Shown: in pieces, positions 8,390 to 16,925 of the stretch | How the letters are laid out: every line of letters starts with the position of its first letter | Position numbering within the stretch: the stretch's first letter is position 1 | NCBI GenBank assembly: GCA_017609745.1 | Contig: JAFCDK010000003.1 | Span: forward strand, 1-34,332 | Direction of reading: 5' to 3' | Source of the DNA: Candidatus Pacearchaeota archaeon | Lineage (GTDB): Archaea > Nanobdellota > Nanobdellia > Pacearchaeales > GW2011-AR1 | Length of the DNA stretch: 34,332 nt | The notes under the pieces: model-generated | Database searches by the model: none | What the model was told of the DNA's origin: nothing | The model's input: the letters and a program-made list of their open reading frames with translations, nothing else | Made by a program: the position numbers and the translations under genes

Positions 8390-9748
8390 TCACTTCCCCA
8401 ACTCCCCCAAAATAATTTCTCTGGTTGTCTTGTAATCTGCTCTTCTGTTGCTTTCTCTCATAACTTGGCCGATTAAGAAGTTTAGTGCAGATTGTTTTCC
8501 CTCTAAATAATCTGCAACAGCTTTTTTGTTTTTCTTTAGCACTTTATCAACGATGTTTTGTATTTCAGCTGTTGCTTTAATTGTTTCCTGGCCATTTGCT
8601 GTTGGTTTAAATGATTTCGGTATAAATTTATTGAGGATTTGTTTTGCTTTTAATTCTGTTATTTTTTTTGTTTGGACAAGTTTAATGAGCTCAATAAAAT
8701 GTTCTGGCTTGATATCAACTTGGTCTAAAGTTGTCTTGTTATAGTTGAGAATTCTTAGAAGTTCAACTAAAACCCATTTACTGGCTATTTTAGCATCAAC
8801 TTTTTCGCATATTTTTTCAAAAAACTCTGCAATTTCTAAATTACTAATTAATATCTTTGCTTGTCTTTCTTTTATTTTATGTTTTTTGATTATTTTTATT
8901 AATTTTTCTTGGGGTGTTTCTGGAAGATGAGATTTTAATTTATTTGCTAATTTATTCTGTACTTTTATAACAGGCAAGTCTGGGTCTGGTATAAATCTAT
9001 AATCTGCTGCCTGTTCTTTTTCTCGCATTGGCTGGGTTTTTTGTTTTCGAGAATCATATCTTCTGGTTTCTCTTTTAATTATTTTTTCTTTATTCTGCCT
9101 TTTTATCTCATATTCTATTGCCTGTTTGATGTTTGCAAGAGAATTCATATTTTTTATCTCAACCCTTTCCCCGTGTGTAGAAACATTAACATCAACTTTA
9201 ATGCCTGCTGCTTTTTTTACTGCTTTAATATAAGATAAAGCAAGAAGCAGTTGTTTTATCCAGTTGATAACCTGCTCGCTGCTAGTGAATTCTGGTTCTG
9301 TAACTATTTCAATTAGGGGGTGTCCTGAACGATTATAATCTATTGTTCCGGTTTCTGGATTCCAGGCAGCAGGGTCTTCTTCTAAATGCATTTCTGTTAT
9401 TTCAATACCTAAAAATTCTCCTTGCTCAGCAACTGGAATAGAATAACTGCCAGACATAGTATCTTGGTATCCTTTTGGCAAATCAGGCCAATTATAATGT
9501 TTTCTTTGCCAAATCAATTTTTTGTTATTTTGTAAGGTGTTTATTTTGGAATTTAACATAGCTGCTACTTGAAGAGTTTTTTTGAGTGCCTCTTTATTAG
9601 GTAGCATTGGTTTTGCTCCTGGAAGCCCAAGACAAACTGGACAAATATTTATATTTGGCCTGGTATTTTCACTGCTTGCTTTACATCTGCAGAATAATTT
9701 TTCTTTAGTTTTTAGATATCCGTGCACCTCTAAACCTATTTTTACCAT
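8390..9748 (-). CDS. gatB: Asp-tRNA(Asn)/Glu-tRNA(Gln) amidotransferase subunit B
   Basis: VKIGLEVHGYLKTKEKLFCRC, NICPVCLGLPGAKPMLN-like start, DYNRSGHPLIEIVTEP, C-terminal GatB/Yqey-like domain. Confidence 0.95.
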   Translation of the reverse strand: MVKIGLEVHGYLKTKEKLFCRCKASSENTRPNINICPVCLGLPGAKPMLPNKEALKKTLQVAAMLNSKINTLQNNKKLIWQRKHYNWPDLPKGYQDTMSGSYSIPVAEQGEFLGIEITEMHLEEDPAAWNPETGTIDYNRSGHPLIEIVTEPEFTSSEQVINWIKQLLLALSYIKAVKKAAGIKVDVNVSTHGERVEIKNMNSLANIKQAIEYEIKRQNKEKIIKRETRRYDSRKQKTQPMREKEQAADYRFIPDPDLPVIKVQNKLANKLKSHLPETPQEKLIKIIKKHKIKERQAKILISNLEIAEFFEKICEKVDAKIASKWVLVELLRILNYNKTTLDQVDIKPEHFIELIKLVQTKKITELKAKQILNKFIPKSFKPTANGQETIKATAEIQNIVDKVLKKNKKAVADYLEGKQSALNFLIGQVMRESNRRADYKTTREIILGELGK

Positions 9749-9837
9749 AAATAAAGGTGGTTTTGAAAATATTTAAAGGTATTGAAAAAATCAATAATTT
9801 ATAGAACAAAGTTTTGAGAAATTAGATAAATATAATT

Positions 9838-9870
9838 AAAGAGCGAGTGAAACGAGCGAGTTGTCTCTTT
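9838..9870. repeat. Short intergenic repeat/hairpin: GAGCGAG-TGAAAC-GAGCGAG within AAAGAG...CTCTTT
   Basis: Direct repeat 9841-9847/9854-9860 flanked by the inverted pair AAAGAG (9838-9843)/CTCTTT (9865-9870). Confidence 0.45.
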
Positions 9871-9952
9871 CTGTTTTCTATAGTAGTCAGAAACATATAT
9901 ATACTTGTTTGACTTTAGAAATTTCAGCGAATTTAGAAAGTGAGATGTAAAA

Positions 9953-10393
9953 ATGGAGGATATAATAAAAGAAAAAACTAGTGCAGATCATTTGCTTTAT
10001 GTTAGCTTGAAGTATACTAAAACCTGTGATGTTATTATTAATTTGCTCTTGCGCTGGGCAAATCTAATTTCTCTTTCTATTGATAAATTACTCCAATATT
10101 CTAAAAAAAAGAAAAAAATCAAATCTATACCAACCACCCCCCTTCAAAAAGAAGAAGCAATTCGTAAGCTTTATAAAAAAAATGAGATTATATTAGAAAC
10201 TTTAGATGTTTATGATATGTTTAAAAAAATTGACCATCTTTCTAAAACTCGTGAAGGTGAATTTAGAAAAAATGTTGCTTTAAGAGTAGAATATAAAGGA
10301 AAAGAAATAGTAATTAATATGGACCAGTTAAAAGAATATTCTCAACTTATGGATAAATTTGTTGAAGAAGTTAGGCAGGTTATTAGTGTTTGA
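9953..10393 (+). CDS. Hypothetical protein (146 aa)
   Basis: Open reading frame with no overlapping competitor; charged, helix-rich. Confidence 0.6.
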   Translation: MEDIIKEKTSADHLLYVSLKYTKTCDVIINLLLRWANLISLSIDKLLQYSKKKKKIKSIPTTPLQKEEAIRKLYKKNEIILETLDVYDMFKKIDHLSKTREGEFRKNVALRVEYKGKEIVINMDQLKEYSQLMDKFVEEVRQVISV

Positions 10394-10400
10394 GGAGTAA

Positions 10401-10748
10401 TTAGCAAATCTTACACCCCAATTCAATATCTTTTTCTGGAGAAATTAAGACAACTTTTTCTTCTTTGCCGTCTTTTTCAACGACTGCTGCAAGTAACATG
10501 CCCTGACTTTCAACCCCCCGCATTGTTCTTGGCTTAAGATTTACAAAGAGGATAATTAGTTTGTCTTGAAGTTCATCTTTAGTATAAAATTCTTTAATTC
10601 CTGCGCAGATTGTTTGTGTTTTATCTCCAATATCTACTGTTATTTTATAGAGTTGGTCTGCTCCTTCAATATCTTCAGCTTTAATTATTTTTCCAACTCG
10701 TAAGTCAAGTTTCTGCCAATCTTTGAATTCTATTATTCCTTCAGCCAT
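10401..10748 (-). CDS. Stand-alone tRNA-binding (OB-fold) domain, MetRS beta-subunit-like
   Basis: KLDLRVGKIIKAEDIEGADQLYKITVDIGD...ICAGIKEFY...LIILFVNLKPRTMRGVESQGMLLAA. Confidence 0.9.
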   Translation of the reverse strand: MAEGIIEFKDWQKLDLRVGKIIKAEDIEGADQLYKITVDIGDKTQTICAGIKEFYTKDELQDKLIILFVNLKPRTMRGVESQGMLLAAVVEKDGKEEKVVLISPEKDIELGCKIC

Positions 10749-10754
10749 TTTTAG

Positions 10755-10955
10755 TTATCTATATAATTTATTATGCATTATTTGTTTCATAAATCTAATT
10801 CCTTCTTTATATCCTTCTAAATAACCATCCCCAATTGGTTCTGGCATTCCTTTAACTAGTAGTTTTCTTTTTTGAAAATCTTCTTCTATTCTTTTTTTAG
10901 CTTCTGAGTATAATCCTTCTTGGTCTAATTTATTTCTTAAATTTTCGTGAGTCAT
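10755..10955 (-). CDS. Hypothetical 66-aa protein between the two MetRS subunit genes
   Basis: ATGA overlap with the metG stop codon; in-operon position. Confidence 0.65.
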   Translation of the reverse strand: MTHENLRNKLDQEGLYSEAKKRIEEDFQKRKLLVKGMPEPIGDGYLEGYKEGIRFMKQIMHNKLYR

Positions 10956-12400
10956 TTTATTTTCTTAAATAATATTTCACTTTTCTTGATATTTTTTATT
11001 ATTAAGGGTTTTTTAATATTATTGTAATTTATTGTAATGTTTAGGATTTTTGCGATTTTCTCGGATGTTGTTGGAATAAATGGGTAAAGAAGAATTGCAA
11101 TTGCTTTGATTGAGTCTGCGAGTTCATAGAGAACTTTTTTGTCTTTTGTTTTCCAAGGCTTGTTTTTTTGAATATATTCATTGCATTTGTCAATAAAAGC
11201 AAAGATTTGATGAAGAGATTTATCTAATTCATAGTTATTAAGATGGTTTTTTATTTGTTTTAATTCTAATTTTTTTAGAAGTTTGTTTGGTGTTTTTTGT
11301 ATTCCATGTTTTTCTGCTAAAGCAGTTGTTCTGCTTACCAAGTTTCCAAGTTTATTTGCAAGTTCGTTGTTGTGCCTTTCTATTAAATTTTTTTCACTAA
11401 AATCTCCATCATCTCCAAAAGGGATATTTCTTATTAAGAAATATCTGAGAGAGTCTGCAGAATATTTTTCTAATAATTCTAAAGGGTCAATTGCATTACC
11501 TAAAGATTTTGACATTTTTTTGCCATCAATTGTAAAATAACCATGTATAAATAGTGTTTTAGGCAATTTATAATTTAATGCTAATAAAATAGCTGGCCAA
11601 ATTGTTGCATGCACTCTAAAAATATCTTTTGCCATTAATTGAACATTTGCAGGCCAAAATTCTTTGAATTGATTTTTTATTTGTAACCCCGTAATATAAT
11701 TCCAAAATGCATCTACCCAAACAAAACAAGTATGTTTTTTGTCAAATGGCAATTCAATCCCCCAAGATACTTTTTGTTTTAATCTTGAAAAAGAAATATC
11801 TTGAAGGCCAGAATCTATAAAAGTTAAAATTTCTTTTCTTCTTTTTTTAGGGAGAATTTTATATTTTCCTGTTTTGATTAAAGTTGAAAGTTTTTTTTGA
11901 AATTTTGAAAGTCTGAAAAGATAAGCTTCTTCTTTTCTTAATTCTGGTTTTCTATTATGCAATGGGCATTTACCATCTACTAAATCGCTTTTTGTTAAAT
12001 ATTGCTCGCAACCTACACAATAATATGCTTCATAACTTCCTTTATATATTAATTTTTTATCATAAAGTTCTTGCAGAATTCTTTTTACTTCTTTTTCATG
12101 TTTGGGATTTGTGGTCCTAAGAAAAAAATCATTAGAAATATTTAATAATTTAAAGAGCTCTTTGTATTTATCTGCTATATTATCTACAAATTTCTGAGGT
12201 TTAATGCCTTTTTTTTCAGCAATTTCTTGTATTTTTTGACCATGTTCATCTGTTCCTGTTAAAAAAAATGTTTTATTTCCTTGAAGCTTATTCCATCTCG
12301 CTAAAACATCGGCTGCTATTGTTGTATATGCACTGCCAAGATGAGGTTCTGCATTTGCATAATATATTGGAGTAGTTATGTAAAATTTATTTTTTACCAT
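10952..12400 (-). CDS. metG: Methionyl-tRNA synthetase (catalytic subunit)
   Basis: FYITTPIYYANAEPHLGSAYTTIAADVLARW, GTDEHGQKIQEIAEK, KMSKSLGNAIDP; four-Cys zinc knuckle replaced by C..C....C region (CVGCEQY..KCPLHN). Confidence 0.96.
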   Translation of the reverse strand: MVKNKFYITTPIYYANAEPHLGSAYTTIAADVLARWNKLQGNKTFFLTGTDEHGQKIQEIAEKKGIKPQKFVDNIADKYKELFKLLNISNDFFLRTTNPKHEKEVKRILQELYDKKLIYKGSYEAYYCVGCEQYLTKSDLVDGKCPLHNRKPELRKEEAYLFRLSKFQKKLSTLIKTGKYKILPKKRRKEILTFIDSGLQDISFSRLKQKVSWGIELPFDKKHTCFVWVDAFWNYITGLQIKNQFKEFWPANVQLMAKDIFRVHATIWPAILLALNYKLPKTLFIHGYFTIDGKKMSKSLGNAIDPLELLEKYSADSLRYFLIRNIPFGDDGDFSEKNLIERHNNELANKLGNLVSRTTALAEKHGIQKTPNKLLKKLELKQIKNHLNNYELDKSLHQIFAFIDKCNEYIQKNKPWKTKDKKVLYELADSIKAIAILLYPFIPTTSEKIAKILNITINYNNIKKPLIIKNIKKSEILFKKIK

Positions 12401-12430
12401 ATGGAAAATAGAAAAAACGATTATAAAAAA

Positions 12431-12763
12431 CTAACTAAAGTTTGCTCTTATATAATTTTCTAAGCCATCAGGATCCTGTCTTTCATATAAGTCTCTATCT
12501 CTGTATATTTTTTTGCTTCTATATATTTTTCTTTTTTTTATTTTAATTTTTGGAGAATCAAATGAAATTAATTTAAATTTTAATCCATCTATTCTTACAC
12601 CTTTAATTTGTTTTCTTTCATTTATAATTTGTTCTAATTCCCGATATATTTTATTTTCAATTCTTGCTATTTCTCTTGACTCGTTTATTATTAAGAAAAA
12701 CCAAGTCAACATATCTGGGTTATCTTTGGATCTTTGCCAATTATATCTTATTTGTCTTTGCAT
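12431..12763 (-). CDS. Hypothetical basic protein (110 aa)
   Basis: Open frame upstream of metG on the same strand; no recognised domain. Confidence 0.5.
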   Translation of the reverse strand: MQRQIRYNWQRSKDNPDMLTWFFLIINESREIARIENKIYRELEQIINERKQIKGVRIDGLKFKLISFDSPKIKIKKRKIYRSKKIYRDRDLYERQDPDGLENYIRANFS

Positions 12764-12825
12764 TTTTCTACTTATTGAATATATTATATAAGAATTTATT
12801 AAGTTTAATATCTATTTTAAATTAT

Positions 12826-12896
12826 GCAGCTTTGGTTTAGTGGTAGAATACAAGCTTCCCAAGCTTGTGATGCGGGTTCAATTCCCGCAAGCTGCA
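12826..12896 (+). tRNA. tRNA-Gly (CCC)
   Basis: GCAGCTT...CAAGC-TTCCCAA-GCTTG...GCGGGTTCAATTCCCGC-AAGCTGC-A; anticodon CCC. Confidence 0.92.
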
Positions 12897-13373
12897 TTAA
12901 ACCAAATTAAAAAATCCTAAAGTTCCTATAAGTATTGCAATTCCTGCAATACAAACTCCTGTAGCAACAGCAGGAATTGCTTTTTTTCTGTCTAAATCAA
13001 GAAGCCATATAATTATTGAACCTGTCCAAGCGCCGGTTCCTGGAAGAGGAACTCCGACAAAAAGTGCAAGAGAAAGATAGCCCCAAGAACCCATTTGATG
13101 TTCTACTTTATCTGCTTTTTTTTGAGCATGTTCTAAGTATTTTCCTATTGTTTTTTTATAAGGTTTGAAATTCATTAAATTTTCATGAAAAAAATCAAGA
13201 AAGAAAAGTATTGGAAAAATTACAAGAATATTTAGTGCAAGAATAATCAAGAAAATTGGAAAAATAGAATAATTATTACTTAAAGCATATTGTATTGCGA
13301 TTGGCAATCCTCCACGAAGTTCAAATACTGGCGCGATGGTCAGAAAGATTGCGATAATTAATTGGGTGTCCAT
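12897..13373 (-). CDS. Putative small multidrug export protein family (COG2426-like) membrane protein
   Basis: MDTQLIIAIFLTIAPVFELRGGLPIAIQYAL and GVPLPGTGAWTGSIIIWLL; start trimmed to the conserved Met from ORF 12897-13433. Confidence 0.8.
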   Translation of the reverse strand: MDTQLIIAIFLTIAPVFELRGGLPIAIQYALSNNYSIFPIFLIILALNILVIFPILFFLDFFHENLMNFKPYKKTIGKYLEHAQKKADKVEHQMGSWGYLSLALFVGVPLPGTGAWTGSIIIWLLDLDRKKAIPAVATGVCIAGIAILIGTLGFFNLV

Positions 13374-13449
13374 AAATCTTGAGAGGAAATTTGAGGTTAT
13401 AAATATTAGCAAAGACAAGCTTTTTATACTCAAACTTCTTTAATAAGTT

Positions 13450-13776
13450 ATGGTTGAAAAGAAGAAAGCAAAATCTAAAACAAAGAAAAAACCAAAAAAG
13501 GCTAAGGTAAAAGTTGAAAAAGAAGAAGTTAAAGGCAAAGAAGTTGGAAAAATCTTTAGTTACTTTACCCATATAAGTGTAGCAGCAATAGAAGTTACTG
13601 CACCATTAAAAGTAGGAGACAAAATCAGAATTAAAGGAGCCACAACTGATTTTGAACAAAAAGTAGACAGTATGCAAATAGAAGGAAAAGACGTAAAAGC
13701 AGCGAAAAAAGGCGATAGTATTGGAATTAAGGTTAAAGATAGAGTAAGACCTCATGATACTGTTTATGTGATATAG
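13450..13776 (+). CDS. EF-Tu domain-2-like (translation elongation factor-like) protein with Lys-rich N-tail
   Basis: VGKIFSYFTHISVAAIEVTAPLKVGDKIRIKGATTDFEQKVDSMQIEGKDVKAAKKGDSIGIKVKDRVRPHDTVY. Confidence 0.8.
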   Translation: MVEKKKAKSKTKKKPKKAKVKVEKEEVKGKEVGKIFSYFTHISVAAIEVTAPLKVGDKIRIKGATTDFEQKVDSMQIEGKDVKAAKKGDSIGIKVKDRVRPHDTVYVI

Positions 13777-13879
13777 TTCTAATTGACTAATGGCAATTAT
13801 GGATAGGTTTTTAAATAATTTTAATTAGGTTTCTTTATAGGTTGTTTATCACTCTTGAAACAATTTTAAGGGAAAGTTT

Positions 13880-13952
13880 GCCCCTGTAGTCTAGGAGCCA
13901 AGGACGCAGCCCTCTCGCGGCTGAAACTCGGGTGCGAATCCCGGCAGGGGCA
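13880..13952 (+). tRNA. tRNA-Glu (CUC)
   Basis: GCCCCTG...CAGCC-CTCTCGC-GGCTG...CGGGTGCGAATCCCG-GCAGGGGC-A; anticodon CTC. Confidence 0.88.
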
Positions 13953-14006
13953 TTTTCTTTTCTTTTTGATATAAAGTTTTTTATAATATAATTCTCATTT
14001 TATTTT

Positions 14007-15413
14007 ATGAAAAAGAGGAGTATGAAAAAAAAGAATGTGGGAAGTTCTGCAACTTTTGTAAAATCCAGAAATTTAAGTGTTAAAGAAGGAGCTGCAGCTG
14101 CTGTTATGGATGGAGCAGGACATTCTTATATAACTCCTTTTGCAATTGCTCTTAATGCTAATAATCTTCAGATAGGTTTTCTTTCTTCTTTTATTGGTTT
14201 AATGGGCCCATTATCACAACTCTACGGTTCAAAATTAATGGAAAAATACGATAGAAAAACAATAGTTGTAAAAAGTGTTTTTATTCAATCTCTATTATGG
14301 TTGCCAGTAATAATCTTAGCATTTCTTTATTATTTTAATATTTGGCGAGGCTTGATTCCAATTTTACTTATAATTATTTATTCAATTGTAAAAATTGCCG
14401 GCGGGTTTCCATTTCCCGCGTGGTTTTCTTGGATGGGAGATTTAGTTCCACAGAATATAAGGGGCAAATTTTTCAGCAAAAGAAACAGAATTAAAGGAAT
14501 TGTAACTTTAATTGCATTTTTATCTGGAGCTTTGTTGCTTGATTTTTTTAAAACTAAAGGATTTGTATTATTAGGTTTTGCGATTTTGTTTTTTGTTGCC
14601 ATGATTGCAAGATTAATTTCTGCAAAACTTCTTGCAAAAAAACATTCTATTAAATTAAAATTAAAAAAAGGATATTATTTTTCTATCTGGCAGTTTATGA
14701 AAATCATGCCAAAAAATAATTTCGGAAGATTTGTGATTTTTGTTAGTTTAATTAATTTTGCTGTCGCTATTGCAGGACCATTTTTTGCTGTTTATATTTT
14801 GAGATATTTGGGATTTAGTTATTTATGGTTTATGTTAATTAATGCTAGTTCCACTGTTTTTGCTTTTTTTATTTTGCCTTTTTGGGGAAAGTTTTCTGAT
14901 AAATATGGAAATTTAAAAACCTTAAGAATTTCTAGTTTTTTAATTCCCTTTGTGCCCATTTTATGGATTTTTTCTGCATCTAAAATTTACTTGCTTTTGG
15001 TTCCTGGATTATTGGGTGGAATTGCCTGGTCTGCTTTTCAGCTTGCTTCAAGAAATTTTATTTATGATGCTGTAAGCAAACAGCGACGGGCGCTTTGTAT
15101 AACTTATTATGATATCTTTATTGGAATAGGGATTTTTGTTGGAGCAGCATTAGGGGGATTAATTGCAACTTTTGCTAAAATAAGTTTTATGAATATTTAC
15201 TTATTTATATTTTTGATTTCAGGATTATTGAGATTTGTTTTTTTACTTTATATTCTTCCTACTATTAAGGAAGTGAGAAAAACAAAATCTCCTGATATTT
15301 TATTTAAGGGATTTGGATTTATGGAAAATTTAGAAGACCAGGTAGTTTGGTATAAAGATGCTTACTGGAAAAATAATCCAAAAAATATTTATTACAATCT
15401 TCCTAAAAAATAG
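14007..15413 (+). CDS. Major facilitator superfamily transporter
   Basis: About 12 hydrophobic segments; GPLSQLYGSKLMEKYDRK and FWGKFSDKYGNLKTL MFS loop motifs. Confidence 0.82.
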   Translation: MKKRSMKKKNVGSSATFVKSRNLSVKEGAAAAVMDGAGHSYITPFAIALNANNLQIGFLSSFIGLMGPLSQLYGSKLMEKYDRKTIVVKSVFIQSLLWLPVIILAFLYYFNIWRGLIPILLIIIYSIVKIAGGFPFPAWFSWMGDLVPQNIRGKFFSKRNRIKGIVTLIAFLSGALLLDFFKTKGFVLLGFAILFFVAMIARLISAKLLAKKHSIKLKLKKGYYFSIWQFMKIMPKNNFGRFVIFVSLINFAVAIAGPFFAVYILRYLGFSYLWFMLINASSTVFAFFILPFWGKFSDKYGNLKTLRISSFLIPFVPILWIFSASKIYLLLVPGLLGGIAWSAFQLASRNFIYDAVSKQRRALCITYYDIFIGIGIFVGAALGGLIATFAKISFMNIYLFIFLISGLLRFVFLLYILPTIKEVRKTKSPDILFKGFGFMENLEDQVVWYKDAYWKNNPKNIYYNLPKK

Positions 15414-15448
15414 AAGCTTTTTTAAATTAAGTTTTATACAATATAACT

Positions 15449-16135
15449 ATGTTAAGAAAAAAATGTCCAAAATGTGGAAAGCGGATTAAGAAGGATTTTT
15501 CTTTTTGTCCTAATTGTGGTTTTAATTTTAGAGAAGAATTTGATGAAAGGGATTATGGTTTGCTTGGTAAAAATGATGATTTTGAGGATTTAGGTATTAA
15601 ACTGCCGATGGGATTTAATATGCTTTTTAAAAATCTTGTTAAAGGATTAGACAAACAATTTAGAGAACTTGATAAAATGTCAAAACAAGATATAGGAGAT
15701 ATACGAGATTTAAATGAATTTGGAAAGTTTAAACCTATTAGAAAAGGATTTAGTATTAGTATTAATTCTAGTGGAGAAAAACCATTTATCAAAATTAATG
15801 AAATAGGAAAAGAAGCCAAAGTTAAAGAAATTAGAGAAGAAATTTCAAAAGCAAATATAAAAAAGAGGCAGAAAAGTATTAAAAAAATGGCTGGCCTTCC
15901 GCGTGAAGAAGCAGAGACAAAAGTCAGGAGATTGAGCAATAAAATTGTTTATGAAATAGAACTCCCAGGAGTTAAATCTATTAATGATATTATAATAAAC
16001 AAGCTTGAAAATAGTATAGAAATTAAAGCTCTTGCAAAAAACAAAGTTCTTGTAAAATTACTTCCAGTTAATTTTCCGATAATTGGTTATAATCTTGATA
16101 AAGAACTACTTGTTCTTGAGTTGAAGAATCGGTGA
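15449..16135 (+). CDS. Zinc-ribbon protein with C-terminal Hsp20/CS-like beta domain
   Basis: N-term KCPKCGKRIKKDFSFCPNCG; C-term NKIVYEIELPGVKSINDIIINKLENSIEIKALAKNKVLVKLLPV. Confidence 0.65.
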   Translation: MLRKKCPKCGKRIKKDFSFCPNCGFNFREEFDERDYGLLGKNDDFEDLGIKLPMGFNMLFKNLVKGLDKQFRELDKMSKQDIGDIRDLNEFGKFKPIRKGFSISINSSGEKPFIKINEIGKEAKVKEIREEISKANIKKRQKSIKKMAGLPREEAETKVRRLSNKIVYEIELPGVKSINDIIINKLENSIEIKALAKNKVLVKLLPVNFPIIGYNLDKELLVLELKNR

Positions 16136-16185
16136 ATTAATGGATAAAAAGCTTTAAATAACTTCTATTTGTTTAATTTTTGAAT

Positions 16186-16296
16186 GAGCCTGTAGCTCAG
16201 CCAGGTTAGAGCACTACGTTCTGTTCTAAGATAAAACTTAGACAGAAGGTGATTCTGATAAGGTAGGGGTCCGCGGTTCAAATCCGCGCAGGCTCA
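16186..16296 (+). tRNA. tRNA-Ile (GAU) with a 36-nt non-canonical intron (16218-16253)
   Basis: GAGCCTG-TA-GCTC..GAGC-A-CTAC[intron]T-CTGATAA-GGTAG-GGGTC-CGCGG-TTCAAAT-CCGCG-CAGGCTC-A; CTGATAA is the standard tRNA-Ile(GAU) anticodon loop. The cloverleaf closes only after removing the insert. Confidence 0.88.
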
Positions 16297-16309
16297 TTTT
16301 TTAATGAAA

Positions 16310-16882
16310 ATGGCAAAAGGATTATCACATTATCTTCGTAAGGCTTGGAAAAAACCTGACAAAAGATTACTTAGGGAAAGAATGATTGATTGGCGGAAAG
16401 GTAATACGATTGTTAAAGTTGATAAACCTTTAAGGCTTGATAGAGCTCGGGCTTTGGGATATAGGGCTAAAAAAGGATTTGTTGTTGTTAGAGTTAGAAT
16501 CTTGCGTGGTGGCAGGAAAAGATCAAGACCACGCAAAGGTAGAAGAAGCAAAAGAATGACTGTTCGTAAAACTCTTAAAATGAATTATAAGTGGGTAGCT
16601 GAACAAAGAGTTGCTAGAAAATTTAGAAATCTTGAAGTGCTTAATAGTTATCAATTAGGTAAAGATGGAAAACATTATTTTTTTGAAGTGATTTTAGTTG
16701 ATGTTTCCCGTCCTGAAATTAAAAATGATAAAAAAATAAACTGGATTTGCAAACCCGCAAATCGCGGCAGAGTTTTTAGAGGTTTGACAAGTGCAGGAAA
16801 AAAAAGTAGAGGATTGAGAAAAAAGACACGGGAAATGAAAGTTCGCCCATCAATTAGGGCAAGAGGAAGATTAGGGAAGTAA
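16310..16882 (+). CDS. rpl15e: Ribosomal protein L15e (in-frame ATG also at 16304)
   Basis: MAKGLSHYLRKAWKKPDKRLLRERMIDWRKGNTIVKVDKPLRLDRARALGYRAKKGFVVVRVRILRGGRKRSRP. Confidence 0.96.
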   Translation: MAKGLSHYLRKAWKKPDKRLLRERMIDWRKGNTIVKVDKPLRLDRARALGYRAKKGFVVVRVRILRGGRKRSRPRKGRRSKRMTVRKTLKMNYKWVAEQRVARKFRNLEVLNSYQLGKDGKHYFFEVILVDVSRPEIKNDKKINWICKPANRGRVFRGLTSAGKKSRGLRKKTREMKVRPSIRARGRLGK

Positions 16883-16925
16883 AGAAATTAACAAGATTTT
16901 TATAATGTTTTTTCTTATTTAATTT

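Noticed and set aside
8526-9776. Plus-strand ORFs inside gatB
   Set aside because: Antisense to a clear gatB; no recognisable motifs.
13321-13572. 83-aa minus-strand ORF
   Set aside because: Overlaps the starts of two better-supported genes; Phe-rich shadow of the Lys-rich tail of 13450-13776.
15553-15939. 128-aa minus-strand ORF
   Set aside because: Antisense to the zinc-ribbon/Hsp20-like gene; low-complexity Leu/Ser/Ile.
16230-16260. Reading the interrupted tRNA as tRNA-Gln(CUG) with a canonical 37/38 intron
   Set aside because: Would leave a G-G mismatch at 31-39 and ignore the intact CTGATAA Ile loop and the BHB fit for 30/31.
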